Shown in pieces: positions 22,201-31,088 of a stretch of 64,000 nucleotides of DNA (position 1 is the first letter of the stretch; each line of letters begins with the position of its first letter). A program made the translations under genes and the position numbers. Source of the stretch: Perkinsus marinus ATCC 50983 (lineage: Eukaryota; Perkinsozoa; Perkinsida; Perkinsidae); assembly GCF_000006405.1 (NCBI RefSeq), contig NW_003206658.1, forward strand, positions 675,341 to 739,340, read 5' to 3'. Under the pieces are notes generated by a model. The model made no database searches. It was not told the origin of the DNA and worked only from the letters and a program-made list of their open reading frames with translations.

Positions 22201-22879
22201 ACAGCAATTCAAGTTTGAATTTCAAAATGGCCCATAACTATTTCAAACTTTGAAATAGTTGTGGGCCATTTTGACATCTCGGCACTTTTGATGAATTATC
22301 GGATCACAAAGTTGCTGAGTTTAGGATAGTTGCCGTGGATTTTGGCATCTGGACACTTTCACAATATTGAGAAGTCGCAGGGTTGCTGAGTTTGAAATAA
22401 TCATTGAGTCTTTCAACATCTCGGCACTTTTAGCAATTATTCAGAATAGCCTACTCCCATAGATCGTTCCTGCCGTCATGACGTTGCTGTGTTATGGAAT
22501 TCTCGAAGTAATTACACCAATTCCGCACTTTCTTCCGCGCTCATCAGTAACAGTTCAGCAACAATACACTCCTCAACACCTCAGAGATTTACAATTCAGC
22601 ACTTTAATTAAAGTGCTGAAAACTTCGAAGGTGCTGTATCATATTATTGCCACGAAAATTTTCACTTTCCAGCACAGTGCTCAATTGTTGAATATTTTAC
22701 GCTTCCAACACTTTGGCACTAAAGTGCTGAGATTAAAAGTGCTGAATTGTGTTACCTTCTTTAAATAGAAGGGTTCTTATCAACTTTCGGGATACGGCCG
22801 TGGCTGGCCATGTTGTAATATTGTCCCTAGAGCTCCTTGACGGTATTCTATTGGACGGCAAGCCGCCAGAGACCCCCCA
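19216..22879 (+). CDS. ArfGAP-domain protein, interrupted by a 3.1 kb element
   Basis: Splicing out 19256-19299 gives LARPGNRHCAVDCGRDSPRW and splicing out 19442-19524 gives DSWQNTWILIMTHVGNNIAN. Together they form the ArfGAP zinc finger (CX2CX16CX2C) and the following VGN-AN-YYE block. The first exon, upstream of 19216, is not resolved; a tRNA-like block (CTGTTCGAGTTCGAATAG) sits just before it. The frame runs through EPPASFLNR into a 9-bp direct repeat and the element at 19684-22759. Skipping the element, the frame continues open for about 44 codons to TAA at 22877-22879. ArfGAPs stimulate GTP hydrolysis on Arf in vesicle traffic. Read through the element, the protein would stop at 19729. 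Confidence 0.65.
20765..20811. repeat. Perfect 22-bp hairpin with 3-nt loop
   Basis: TATATTTTAATTGACACTAG (continuing AA) at 20765-20786, loop CCT, then the exact reverse complement at 20790-20811. Confidence 0.85.
20862..21794. mobile_element. 933-bp terminal-inverted-repeat element nested in the 3.1 kb element
   Basis: Starts GGGGCCTATTTCACAAGC and ends with the reverse complement GCTTGTGAAATAGGCCCC. The interior is rich in CCTAACGTTAGGAT-type words in both orientations and holds tRNA-like blocks near 21080 and 21470. No coding capacity. No clear target duplication seen. Confidence 0.75.
21972..22000. repeat. GC-rich 14-bp hairpin with 1-nt loop
   Basis: CGGGAGCCTGTCGG at 21972-21985 and its reverse complement at 21987-22000. 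Smaller GACAC/GTGTC inverted repeats lie just upstream. Confidence 0.75.
22223..22273. repeat. 25-bp imperfect hairpin
   Basis: CAAAATGGCCCATAACTATT (continuing TCAAA) at 22223-22247 pairs with 22249-22273 with one mismatch. Confidence 0.8.
22595..22620. repeat. Perfect 26-nt palindrome
   Basis: TTCAGCACTTTAA followed by its reverse complement TTAAAGTGCTGAA. The half-site matches the terminal TTCAGCAC of the surrounding element. Confidence 0.85.
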
Positions 22880-22956
22880 GTAACAAGGGATGAGGTGGGT
22901 GGGTTGAGTTCAAGTTGATCTGGCTTCAAAGGAAGGCCAGAAGGCTGTCGGGAGGT

Positions 22957-23096
22957 TGGCTCTACGTGCAGCGGATCGGGAATCGCTCTACACTTTATTA
23001 ATCATCGACGATTGGCCCCGGATTACGAGTCCGAAATCGAAAAGAAACGGACTATCAGTGACCTATTCGAGATGGTACGAGTGACTCAGAGATGAA
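22957..23096 (+). repeat. Dispersed repeat, copy 2, blocks permuted
   Basis: GGTTGGCTCTACGTGC...CGCTCTACAC comes first and ACTATCAGTGACCTATTCGA second, the reverse order of the copy near 18880. Together the copies flank the 19-23 kb element region. Confidence 0.6.
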
Positions 23097-23289
23097 CTTC
23101 ATCTCTGCCATTGAGGTTGGGAGCATTGAGATCTAGGCTCAACGTCAACTGCCTCACAGGTGACGCGAGGATTGGGACTTTCTAGCGACCGCTCGGGTCG
23201 ACCGTCGACTCGATCACTTAAGTCCAGAATCAGAGTTTCCCGATCAATTTGGCATTATTAGCGTTATCGCTAGCCCCGTTTGGAAGTTC

Positions 23290-23688
23290 GTGCTCAGTGT
23301 GATGAGAGAGTCCCATGGGCATTTACGTCGTGAAGGTCTCCATCCGATTCATTGCTCGATAGTCAGACGGCTAGAGACAGAACGTGGTGTACTGGTGGTC
23401 AGTGCGGTACTGCACTCCGCGTCTGACAGTCTATTCATGGGAACACTCAATAGTGAACTCTACTGTGTGCCCAATAGAGGCGCCCAGAAGGGGCCAATAC
23501 GCATTGCTCGGGGGCTAAGCTGCTGTGATGGCTTGTGGGAGCTATCCGGTCGGGGTCTCATTCGGGTATTCTCCAGTACTCAAGGAAGATGCTGTGATCA
23601 AGCACTTATCGCGGCAATTCAACGCTGTTTTCAACTCATCCCCCATACCGCCCGATCATCATACCCATGTTTGTCCCATGCAGAGTAA
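23290..23688 (+). CDS. Hypothetical open frame
   Basis: A 132-codon frame starting MLSVMRESHGHLRREG. It has few compositional oddities but no family similarity and no splice evidence. It could be coding or chance. Confidence 0.25.
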   Translation: MLSVMRESHGHLRREGLHPIHCSIVRRLETERGVLVVSAVLHSASDSLFMGTLNSELYCVPNRGAQKGPIRIARGLSCCDGLWELSGRGLIRVFSSTQGRCCDQALIAAIQRCFQLIPHTARSSYPCLSHAE

Positions 23689-23699
23689 CTGAGTTAAGT

Positions 23700-25234
23700 T
23701 ACACGGTGACAGCAACGCTTCTTCGGAGGTTATCATTCATTTAGCGTATTAACTACTGTAGTTAGGTTCTGACCAACCCTCAACCTTTTCTCATTTTTCC
23801 GATCTACAATTGCCTGGTGCGATGGAGACTAGATACTCTTGATTGTTCCCATCCGGGCCTCATATAACGCTCGTTAGGTTTATGTGAGAGAGTATTGTAT
23901 TGGCGAGTATAACATGGGGACTGACGACGGAATTTTACCGCTGATTCAGTCCGGTCGAATAGAGTTGTACAGCGCTGATCCGAATAGGTCAAGATATGAA
24001 CATAGGGAGGGTACCGAGCTCATTAGATTAGCAATGTGTAGGGCATTCGAATCATTTGAAAGACCGTTAGCCAGAAAACCGGCCGGGTTGAAAAAAATCC
24101 CTTGCGAGGTAGCGCGGGATAACTTTTCGAAATACACGTAGCGGTTCTATTTTCTCGATGAGAAGTGAGCTGCTCCACGAAGTTCGAAAGCTCTGAAAAT
24201 TTCTGATCTAATATGTTCAGTACAAACCCTATATTCGCATTTTTAACTATTTAGATCGGCTCTGGACAACTCATTTTGACCGGAATGTATTGTCTTACAC
24301 TCGTATAACACGAATCAGAGCTTCGCACAACGGTCCGATATCGCGGTGAGGGAGCCTTGACCTGGTCCTTGATCACATGTGCGTCGAGGAAACTGTCTGT
24401 ATTCTACTCATGGTCCGCAAGGGCACTCTCCTTATCTCAACGGTGAGTCACACTCGTTAACAAATACTGGATCTTCAGGTGTACTGGAGACCGGTGATAC
24501 TCTCTCGCGGATATTCCGTCTTGATTCGTCAATGTCAGTCAGAGTTATGCTCGCAATTAACTCTAGTTATCACTCCAATTCAAGGCACATATCACTTGTG
24601 TAGAAAAAATGTCTACGTCAATGTCATCTTGTCAATGTGTAAGACATTGACGAGTAGAATGGGACGAAGCCGGTGAAGTAGATCGTACCGAAGTCACCAA
24701 GACTTAGTAATCCGAGACGAATGAAATGCCTAAGTCGGATGCTGTACAGTACTCTCCATTGAAGAGTCTCCAATATAAATCACTGTCGTATGCTCTACAA
24801 AATAGAGATTGTGTTACACATCGTCATCAGAGGACTAAGTAATGGTATGAGTAACCGCGGACAAAGCCACCGGAATAGAACTGTAGCAATAGCGTTAAGC
24901 AGCTAAACATTAGCCAACACTGTCGACAGGCATTTGGCCTTGGAAGTTCAATTACAACTAGTGATGGAAATAGGAGGCGAATGGTACTGAGAGTATAATC
25001 AATTTACTGGATAGCCATTACTGTGTGTAGAATCAGGCGACAACGAAATGCAAATACGAGGTATCAGCAAGTACAACAGGTATGGGTAAATTCGAGGTGC
25101 TTATCCTGTTAGTACACCAGTTCGTGATGATTCTAAACGAGTCTCCATTCGTCGGGTTATAAAATGGTCCTACACAACATGAGGGTTCCTACAAGTCCAC
25201 AGACTCAACTTCTTCCTTACCGGTCGTCCGTTAC
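23700..25234. other. Stretch without a supported gene
   Basis: Several short frames, none with recognisable motifs. An imperfect inverted repeat (GTCTACGTCAATGTCATCTTG / TGTGTAAGACATTGACG) lies near 24612-24655. Otherwise I see nothing to annotate. Confidence 0.35.
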
Positions 25235-25750
25235 TCAATCCACGCTCAACATGCTCGTGCTTTCTATGACGACTCGATCTAGTTCTGGACGAATGTCTGC
25301 GATGACCTCTCGATCCTGCGAAGATACCGAAATGAGATCTAAGCATAACTGGGAGTATAACCTTGATATGTGGTCGAGAAGGGATGACGAGTACAATGCT
25401 CGACATGAGGATCACTATAATGATGATAGCGTCGACGAGCCGAGTGGGGTACGTGTGGAGACCTATGAGTTGTTGTGGTTTATAGGGAAACATGATAAAT
25501 CAGTTATTTACCTCCAAGTAATGCTCCTTGTTCCCCATAGACTGCTAGGCTCCGATTGCGGCATGGTGGATACACCTGAGGGGTGATCATAATAGGCAGA
25601 ACCCAGGGTTAGCCGCAAGCTACCAGTAGGAGGTGAGATAAGCTCGCCTGAAGTACGACTATCTTGACCTGTTTTGGTTGCCTCTGCAATTGAGAGAGGT
25701 CTTACTTCCCGACCTGGGGCATTTTTCGACCGACTGCCAGTGCAGCCCAT
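25235..25750 (-). CDS. Small protein with MGC N-terminus (predicted dual lipidation), unknown function
   Basis: ATG 25750 begins MGCTGSRSKNAPG. Gly2 fits N-myristoylation and Cys3 fits palmitoylation, which suggests membrane attachment. Three exons: 25512-25750, 25362-25462 and 25235-25338. Splicing at 25463-25511 gives ITWRSPHVPHSARRRYHHYS. Removing a 23-nt intron at 25339-25361 gives TTYQDLISVSSQDREVIADI, ending LSVD and TGA. About 146 residues; no family recognised. Without the 23-nt intron the frame stops at once, which supports it but does not prove it. Confidence 0.5.
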
Positions 25751-27832
25751 ATGATACAACAGGAAGAAGCGCAAACAATCGAAGCCTTAACTGGACTTCA
25801 ATGAACTGCCTTAACCCCAATAATCCTCCTGTTTAACAAGACATAACATTGGCCACAGAGCTCTCCACTACCAGTATGCGGGCTCACTAGCACCAAGGCC
25901 ACACCTTTCCCCACTCACAGTACCCAAATTGCCCCACGGTGTTCAACAAATCGGTCTCAAACATACGCAGGAATTGATTGTTTACATAACTACTAAAGTT
26001 ATATCGGTGCGATCTATCTCTAGAAGCCTCACTAATGCTAGATAGATCAAATGAGCAAGTGTTACACAGGCATGGGGAAAATATCCCTGCCGCGACCAGT
26101 CTTCCTGCACTTTGCACAACCGTTTTCTTCGCACGCGTACGTGAGGTGAACGTCTCATAGTCATGCCGTGCCGGAGAGACGAGGGCGGGAAGCTATGTCG
26201 AAGTAGATTCACATCTCTCTATACCTTTCAGAAATCTTTTTGGCGGATTAGGCTACCGATTCAGCGGATAGGGAAGTCACCTTCGCGGATAGGGACATCA
26301 AATTGATGTCATCAATTTAGCGATGAGAGTCGAACAGGGAAATCAATTTCGCGAATAAAGACGTCGATTTCATGATTAAGGAATGCAATTTCACAAACAA
26401 GGACATCAATTTCGGGTTAGAGTTCCATGTACATGCAGATATTTCAAGCCATTAACAGTGCTTTTAATCGTACGTACCGCGGAATTTCGAGTTAATTTCC
26501 AGGGATCACCGCGATTCAAAAAACGTCAAGAAACGACGAAAATACAGGACGTGACTCACGGGCCCCGTGACACTTCTTGCGGCGTAATTATGGACCGCCG
26601 CAATGACCGGTTTGTACTTTTCGGATTTTGTCGTTCTTGCTTGGATTTTGTACATCACCCGTGGAATGCGCCCTCCTCGCAGCGGTCGCCGAACTCCAAA
26701 CTGCGCATCCTGGGCGGGCGTTCATCTTGAACGTTATTTACCATAGCCAATGCAGCTTGTTTCATTTCCACATCTTCGTCTCGTCGGCGAAGTCATCCTT
26801 GAGCTCTCTATCTAGTTGCATATCAATGACCCTTGCAGTCTATCACAGGTTATGGGGTATGACCGAACAGTTTGCCGCCCGCAAGAAGTAGTCTCAACCC
26901 CCCTTCCAGCGATCTTGCCACTACCCTTTGTCAGATGGGGCTGGAGACAAGTCTATCATCGCATGCTGCCCTTCCAAATAGCCTTCTACCCTAGTTTGAT
27001 GTGGTAGGTGTTGCTCACCCACTCGTGATGCAGACAAGCATTTCCCCCAGGTATCTCTTCGGCTGGTTCGATGATCCGTACAAGGAAGCAATGACACTCG
27101 GGATTTGGAACGTGTCAAAACGCTCACTGTAGGGTCCCTTTGGCTTACGCATATAACTTCTGATGCCATTTTCAGATACTTTTGGGATCCTTTACGTTCA
27201 GGCGGCGACAAGGGCTGGTATGTTGCGGGCACGTGTGAGATGGCGATGTCTCATTATTCAGGTATCCCTAGTTGGCTCTACCGCTACCGGACAACGTGTT
27301 GTTGGTTACCACGTTATGATGATACTTTTGTTTTTGCCCATCGATTGTTGAGTTCTGTGCAGGGTGGAAGCATCGATTGTTACAACCCCATATCACTCTC
27401 AGACGCAACGTTTAATGCAAAAGTATTCCGTCGAAATTCGGGTTTCAAGTATGCGAATAAGTTCTTGGCGATCACGCGTATTTCCGCGGAATTGTTAGGC
27501 CTTTGCAACCCTACCGTCCAAATTGTATGCTGTACAAGTTTATGGTGGCATGTGTCCCGATCTTAGCGTTGTTATTTCCCAACGGCTTTGGAGACTTCAG
27601 GAAGGTATATGCGTCTTGAGGGGAGTGAGTCTATAAGGCTAAATGGTTGGATCGAACCGGATACCTTCCAGATGCTGAGCAACATCCTTCTCGTGTTGAG
27701 CTGGTAGCAGATGAGGAATGCAGCACCTGAGAAACTACCCCGCAAGAGAATGACCAAGTCTCGTCACAGCAGCAGCAGGACCCCACCGCAGTAATTGCGA
27801 CAAGGTCGAATCGCGCCTTCAAGATTCAGTCA
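25751..27832. other. Stretch with no gene I can support
   Basis: Degenerate repeats of the type ATCAATTTCGCGAATAAGGA occur at about 26250-26415. Open frames at 26383-26730 and 27105-27566 on the plus strand have no recognisable motifs or splice chain. A tRNA-like antisense block (TGGATCGAACCGGATACC) sits near 27650. Confidence 0.3.
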
Positions 27833-28794
27833 ATGCCAGGATTCGTCCGTGCGGAAGCCGATGATCGTGTCCATCCTCACATTGCTCATTTCGATTCCAG
27901 CTCTGGTAGGAAGTATGATGAGAATTAGCAGTGATATTTACATCGCTCCGCCATTTTCAGCTTGGCGCCTGATGTTGGCCCGTGCTCGTGTTTGGTCTAT
28001 TGGGCCTCGCGAGCACAGCGGGATTGAACGGTTTCTCACATACTTTAACCTTCGGGCTCAACCTCGCCATCTTCACCAATCTCTGTCAATTTGTCTATGC
28101 TGGAACGAAGAGTCGGAGGAAACACATAAAGCCTCATGTGCGGAAATGGGGTCCCTTCTATTGCGTCCTCATTGCCACCATCGGGGTTATGATGGACCTC
28201 ACTCGACATGTCCTTATTGACTCCAACAACTGGTTCATGACCGACGGTAAGTGGTGGTCTAATTGCCGTTTGTTGAGAACTCACGACCAAGACTCTTGTC
28301 ATCTGTGGAAGCAGTAGATCATTCGGTGAAAAGCTCACGACACGTTCGCTTTGGAATTCAATACACTCGGATTCAGAGGGTCGGGCTCGAGCACATGGTT
28401 GATGTGTTTGCTCAGTCGCCAATGGGGACAGAGTGAAGTTCAACTTCGACGGTTGCAAGTACAGAATCGAACGAGTTGAAGGAACCCCTGGCGAGTGTGC
28501 TGACATTGGTCGTGGGCCTCTACAAGTTACTGAGGAAAACGCCCTGGGCGTGAGTGCTCCAATGTAAGGCATCGTCAACCAGCACTCAGCACTCGCTGAG
28601 GATCAATCAGGTACAACCCTGACGGCTCCTATTCCTTCTATGGGATATGGTTCACTCTAGTGGCGACATGGACGGGCTTCCTGATGATGTTTATTGGCAT
28701 CCTTTGGTACACCGACCTCCCCCACAAGTTGGCCCTGCAGTGGCGACAGGTCTTTGGTGATAGGAGCAGCAACCGTGAACCTTTACTACCATGA
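27833..28794 (+). CDS. Conserved multi-pass membrane protein of unknown function
   Basis: Exon 1 starts MPGFVRAEADDRVHPH. The best join (intron about 27905-28008) leads to SSAGLNGFSHTLTFGLNLAI and then the hydrophilic block HIKPHVRKWGPFY and a membrane span VLIATIGVMMDLTRHVL. Middle exons near 28340-28560 are not resolved. The last exon reads LVATWTGFLMMFIGILWYTD and ends QWRQVFGDRSSNREPLLP-stop. At least three membrane spans. I recall uncharacterised protist and animal proteins with a similar KPWVRKWGP block, but I cannot name the family. Confidence 0.5.
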
Positions 28795-29070
28795 AAAGCA
28801 TCAATTCTGTTGGCGGATGACGAATGACTCGCCGGCGGTAAACTCTGTCTGTCGGCGCGGACATGTCAGACGTCTTGAGCAATCGTTGTAGTGATGCAGA
28901 TTTTTTAATCGTCTAGAATGCCATTGTTGTGTTCATGCTTGAGTCAGTTATACAGTGAGTATGGTAGGTGTAGAATTACGAATAGCTCCCTATGGCAATG
29001 TTCGTCCCAAGACTAGAACACGATAACAAAAATACAAGAGAAGAGTTACAGACGTATTAAAGTACAGCGA
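28795..29070. other. Intergenic, convergent gene ends
   Basis: Lies between the plus-strand membrane protein and the minus-strand poly(A) polymerase. No element recognised. Confidence 0.4.
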
Positions 29071-30689
29071 TCAGTTGGACTTGTCGTCATCATCATCATC
29101 AGTCCAACCTCCGATGTCCTCGAGTCGCACTACCCGCCGTACCTTTCTTGGAGGCTGCCTTACTTCAACTACAGACTCCTCCGACACCGACACACTCTCG
29201 GTCGTTTTGTCACTTTCTGTATCGGATTCGCTCGTGTCATTGAACAGTATCTGTCCCTTCTCTGGCGCCAGACTAGCAGCCTTTAACCCAGTGGTTACTA
29301 CGTCCGCCCGAACCTTAGCCTTCAATCGCCTATCCAGCTTCGCTCGTGCGTCTATAAATCCCCTCCCTTGTCCTAGTAAGCCACTCACCAGCAACAGGCT
29401 CTGACCATTCCGCTCACCCGAGCATATGGTGAGGTAAGCGTTGTCGAAGGCTTGTATAACGTGAGGGTAGTCGAATGTGCCACGGCCGAGGTCGATAGAG
29501 GAATCTTCGGGACTTTCGATGCTGATAACCCATGATGGATTCTCTCGGGGGAAGAGGCTAGCCTGTTTAGCAGACCCATTCGGTGGACGTAAGCCGAGCT
29601 TCTTATAGTTCATATCGTTGGAGTAGAGACGGAAGAATTCGAACAGGAGGTGACCGAGTGAAGCCTTACGCCAATGTTCAGGACTTCTCGCACCTAATTA
29701 ATTCGACCTCCCAGATACAACAATGGTAGAGCATTCACATAACAATCAAATGGTCCAAAGTTCTATTCCCGCATCCTCCCTATTACCATCGCTCAAATGT
29801 AATCCACATAGTAGCATCGTAAACAGCATGAAACTGCCGATGCCCCCTTTGTACGGCTCGCTCAAGCCTCGTATGGACAGAAACAGTTTAAGGAACTGCG
29901 AGGAGGAAGCCGATAACGCCTACCATAAAGAGACCCCCATTACCATCAAAAGAGGCTTCAGTTGAGGCATTTTCTGGCAATTGGCTACCACCCATTCTCC
30001 GCTCTTCGTGACAACTCCTTGCAGCCCAAAAGCCACGTCCACCGAAAAGCCGCTACGACGGTCGATGAACTTCACTATTGGCACTCGAGCGGTGTCGATA
30101 ACGTGAATATGAGTGGCGATTTTAGACACATGAAGAGCCTTAGCGAACTGATTCATGAGTAACTTTAGATTCTCCCGAACATGGTTCGGTCCTGGCAAAC
30201 GCTGAATCGCCAGATCGATATCACCATCAGGTAGATTCAAACCGGTCCAGCTAGAGCCAAACTCCACTACAACAGCCTCTGGCCACAGTGCGTTGGTGAT
30301 GGCCCTCACGTCGAGAACGATCTTACGGCGCTCCTCCTTCTCTTGAGGTGTCGCGTCGAGCCACTTACCAAAGGCGACCAATTCCGAGTGTAAAGCCAGC
30401 ATTGTAGGAAGGCTCGGATCGGGGGTCTTCCACGGCGCACCACCACCCTGCTCGAATTTATCGGCCGAGACGTAGTCAGGCGCGACGTCAGGAAATGAGG
30501 ATTCGGAGGACGGTCGAGTGGACCGACGCCGCTCAGCTAATGCATGACGGAAATTGTCGTTGAAGACGATCTGAAGTTCATCGTCAAGTCAACGTCACTG
30601 CGCCACGAAATTACTACCTGTTTCTGCTGCCGCTTCAGATCGGCCTCCAGTACAGGATCGTGGAGCAAGTCATCGATAGAGGCCATCAT
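29071..30689 (-). CDS. Non-canonical poly(A) polymerase, TRF4/PAPD5-PAPD7 type
   Basis: ATG 30689 begins MASIDDLLHDPVLEADLKR. The nucleotidyltransferase signature is present: FGSSWTGLNLPDGDIDLAI (hG-S and the first two Asp), then SVDVAF for the third Asp. The PAP-associated region follows with SIRGLSEPYKGGIGSFMLF, LGHLLFEFFRLYSNDMNYKK and RGTFDYPHVIQAFDNAYLTI. The C-terminal tail is acidic (GGWTDDDDDD). TRF4-type enzymes add short A-tails in nuclear RNA surveillance; that role is inferred. Introns: 30537-30617 (family A), about 29921-29968 and 29694-29786 (tRNA-like, antisense). Confidence 0.85.
29694..29786 (-). repeat. Family B tRNA-like intron in the poly(A) polymerase (antisense)
   Basis: A 93-nt intron between LHLSD and GARSPEHWRKASLG. 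The plus strand reads TGGTAGAGCATTC (A-box-like), then CAAAGTTCTATTCCCGC (B-box-like), a nearly full-length tRNA-like order. Confidence 0.75.
30537..30617 (-). repeat. Family A intron in the poly(A) polymerase (sense)
   Basis: An 81-nt intron beginning GTAGT directly before the core (30593-30612, with CGCAGTG for CGCGTG) and ending GCATTAG. Confidence 0.75.
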
Positions 30690-31088
30690 CGTGCCAGGTA
30701 TCAAGGAATTCAACAACAAGGCGTGCGAGAGGAGGAGGAGCTCGAATGGCGCATGATAAATCTCGCTCGCCCGAAATTAAGTCCCCACCCATCATCGATG
30801 GAATTTGTTGTTGATTTCAATTGACGATGATGTATGCATGCTGGTTGATGACGCTTGTCCGGTCGAGACATGTGACCGGCCCTTGCCTGCGGTCTTATTT
30901 GCTTAGTACCCTCATAGAGGGGTATAAGTTTAGGTATGACGTGCAAGTTCCCCAGTGACTATCGAACGAAAGAGTTAAACACGTAGAGACACCGTGATGG
31001 CTCCTGGCCCCGAAGGGGAAGAAAAGGCAGTAGAAAAAACAACACAGTTTACAGCCGTTCAATGGTTCAGCAAATGGCCTCCTCGCTA
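30690..31088. other. Intergenic, nothing recognised
   Basis: Lies between two minus-strand genes. No coding frame, repeat family or RNA gene identified. Confidence 0.35.

Larger units (their letters stand above)
19684..22759. mobile_element. 3.1 kb inserted element flanked by 9-bp direct repeats
   Basis: TTTAAATAG occurs at 19675-19683 and again at 22760-22768, as a target-site duplication would. The ends are weakly inverted (GGGTGGATCATTTTTCAGCAC against GAAGGTAACACAATTCAGCAC) and share TTCAGCAC. The interior is AT-rich, with many AGTGCTGAA/TTCAGCACT words and several long hairpins. No transposase is visible, so it looks non-autonomous. Superfamily unknown. Confidence 0.6.

Noticed and set aside
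26383-27566. Open frames at 26383-26730 and 27105-27566 as genes
   Set aside because: No recognisable motifs, no coherent exon chain and no conserved composition; kept out of the gene list.
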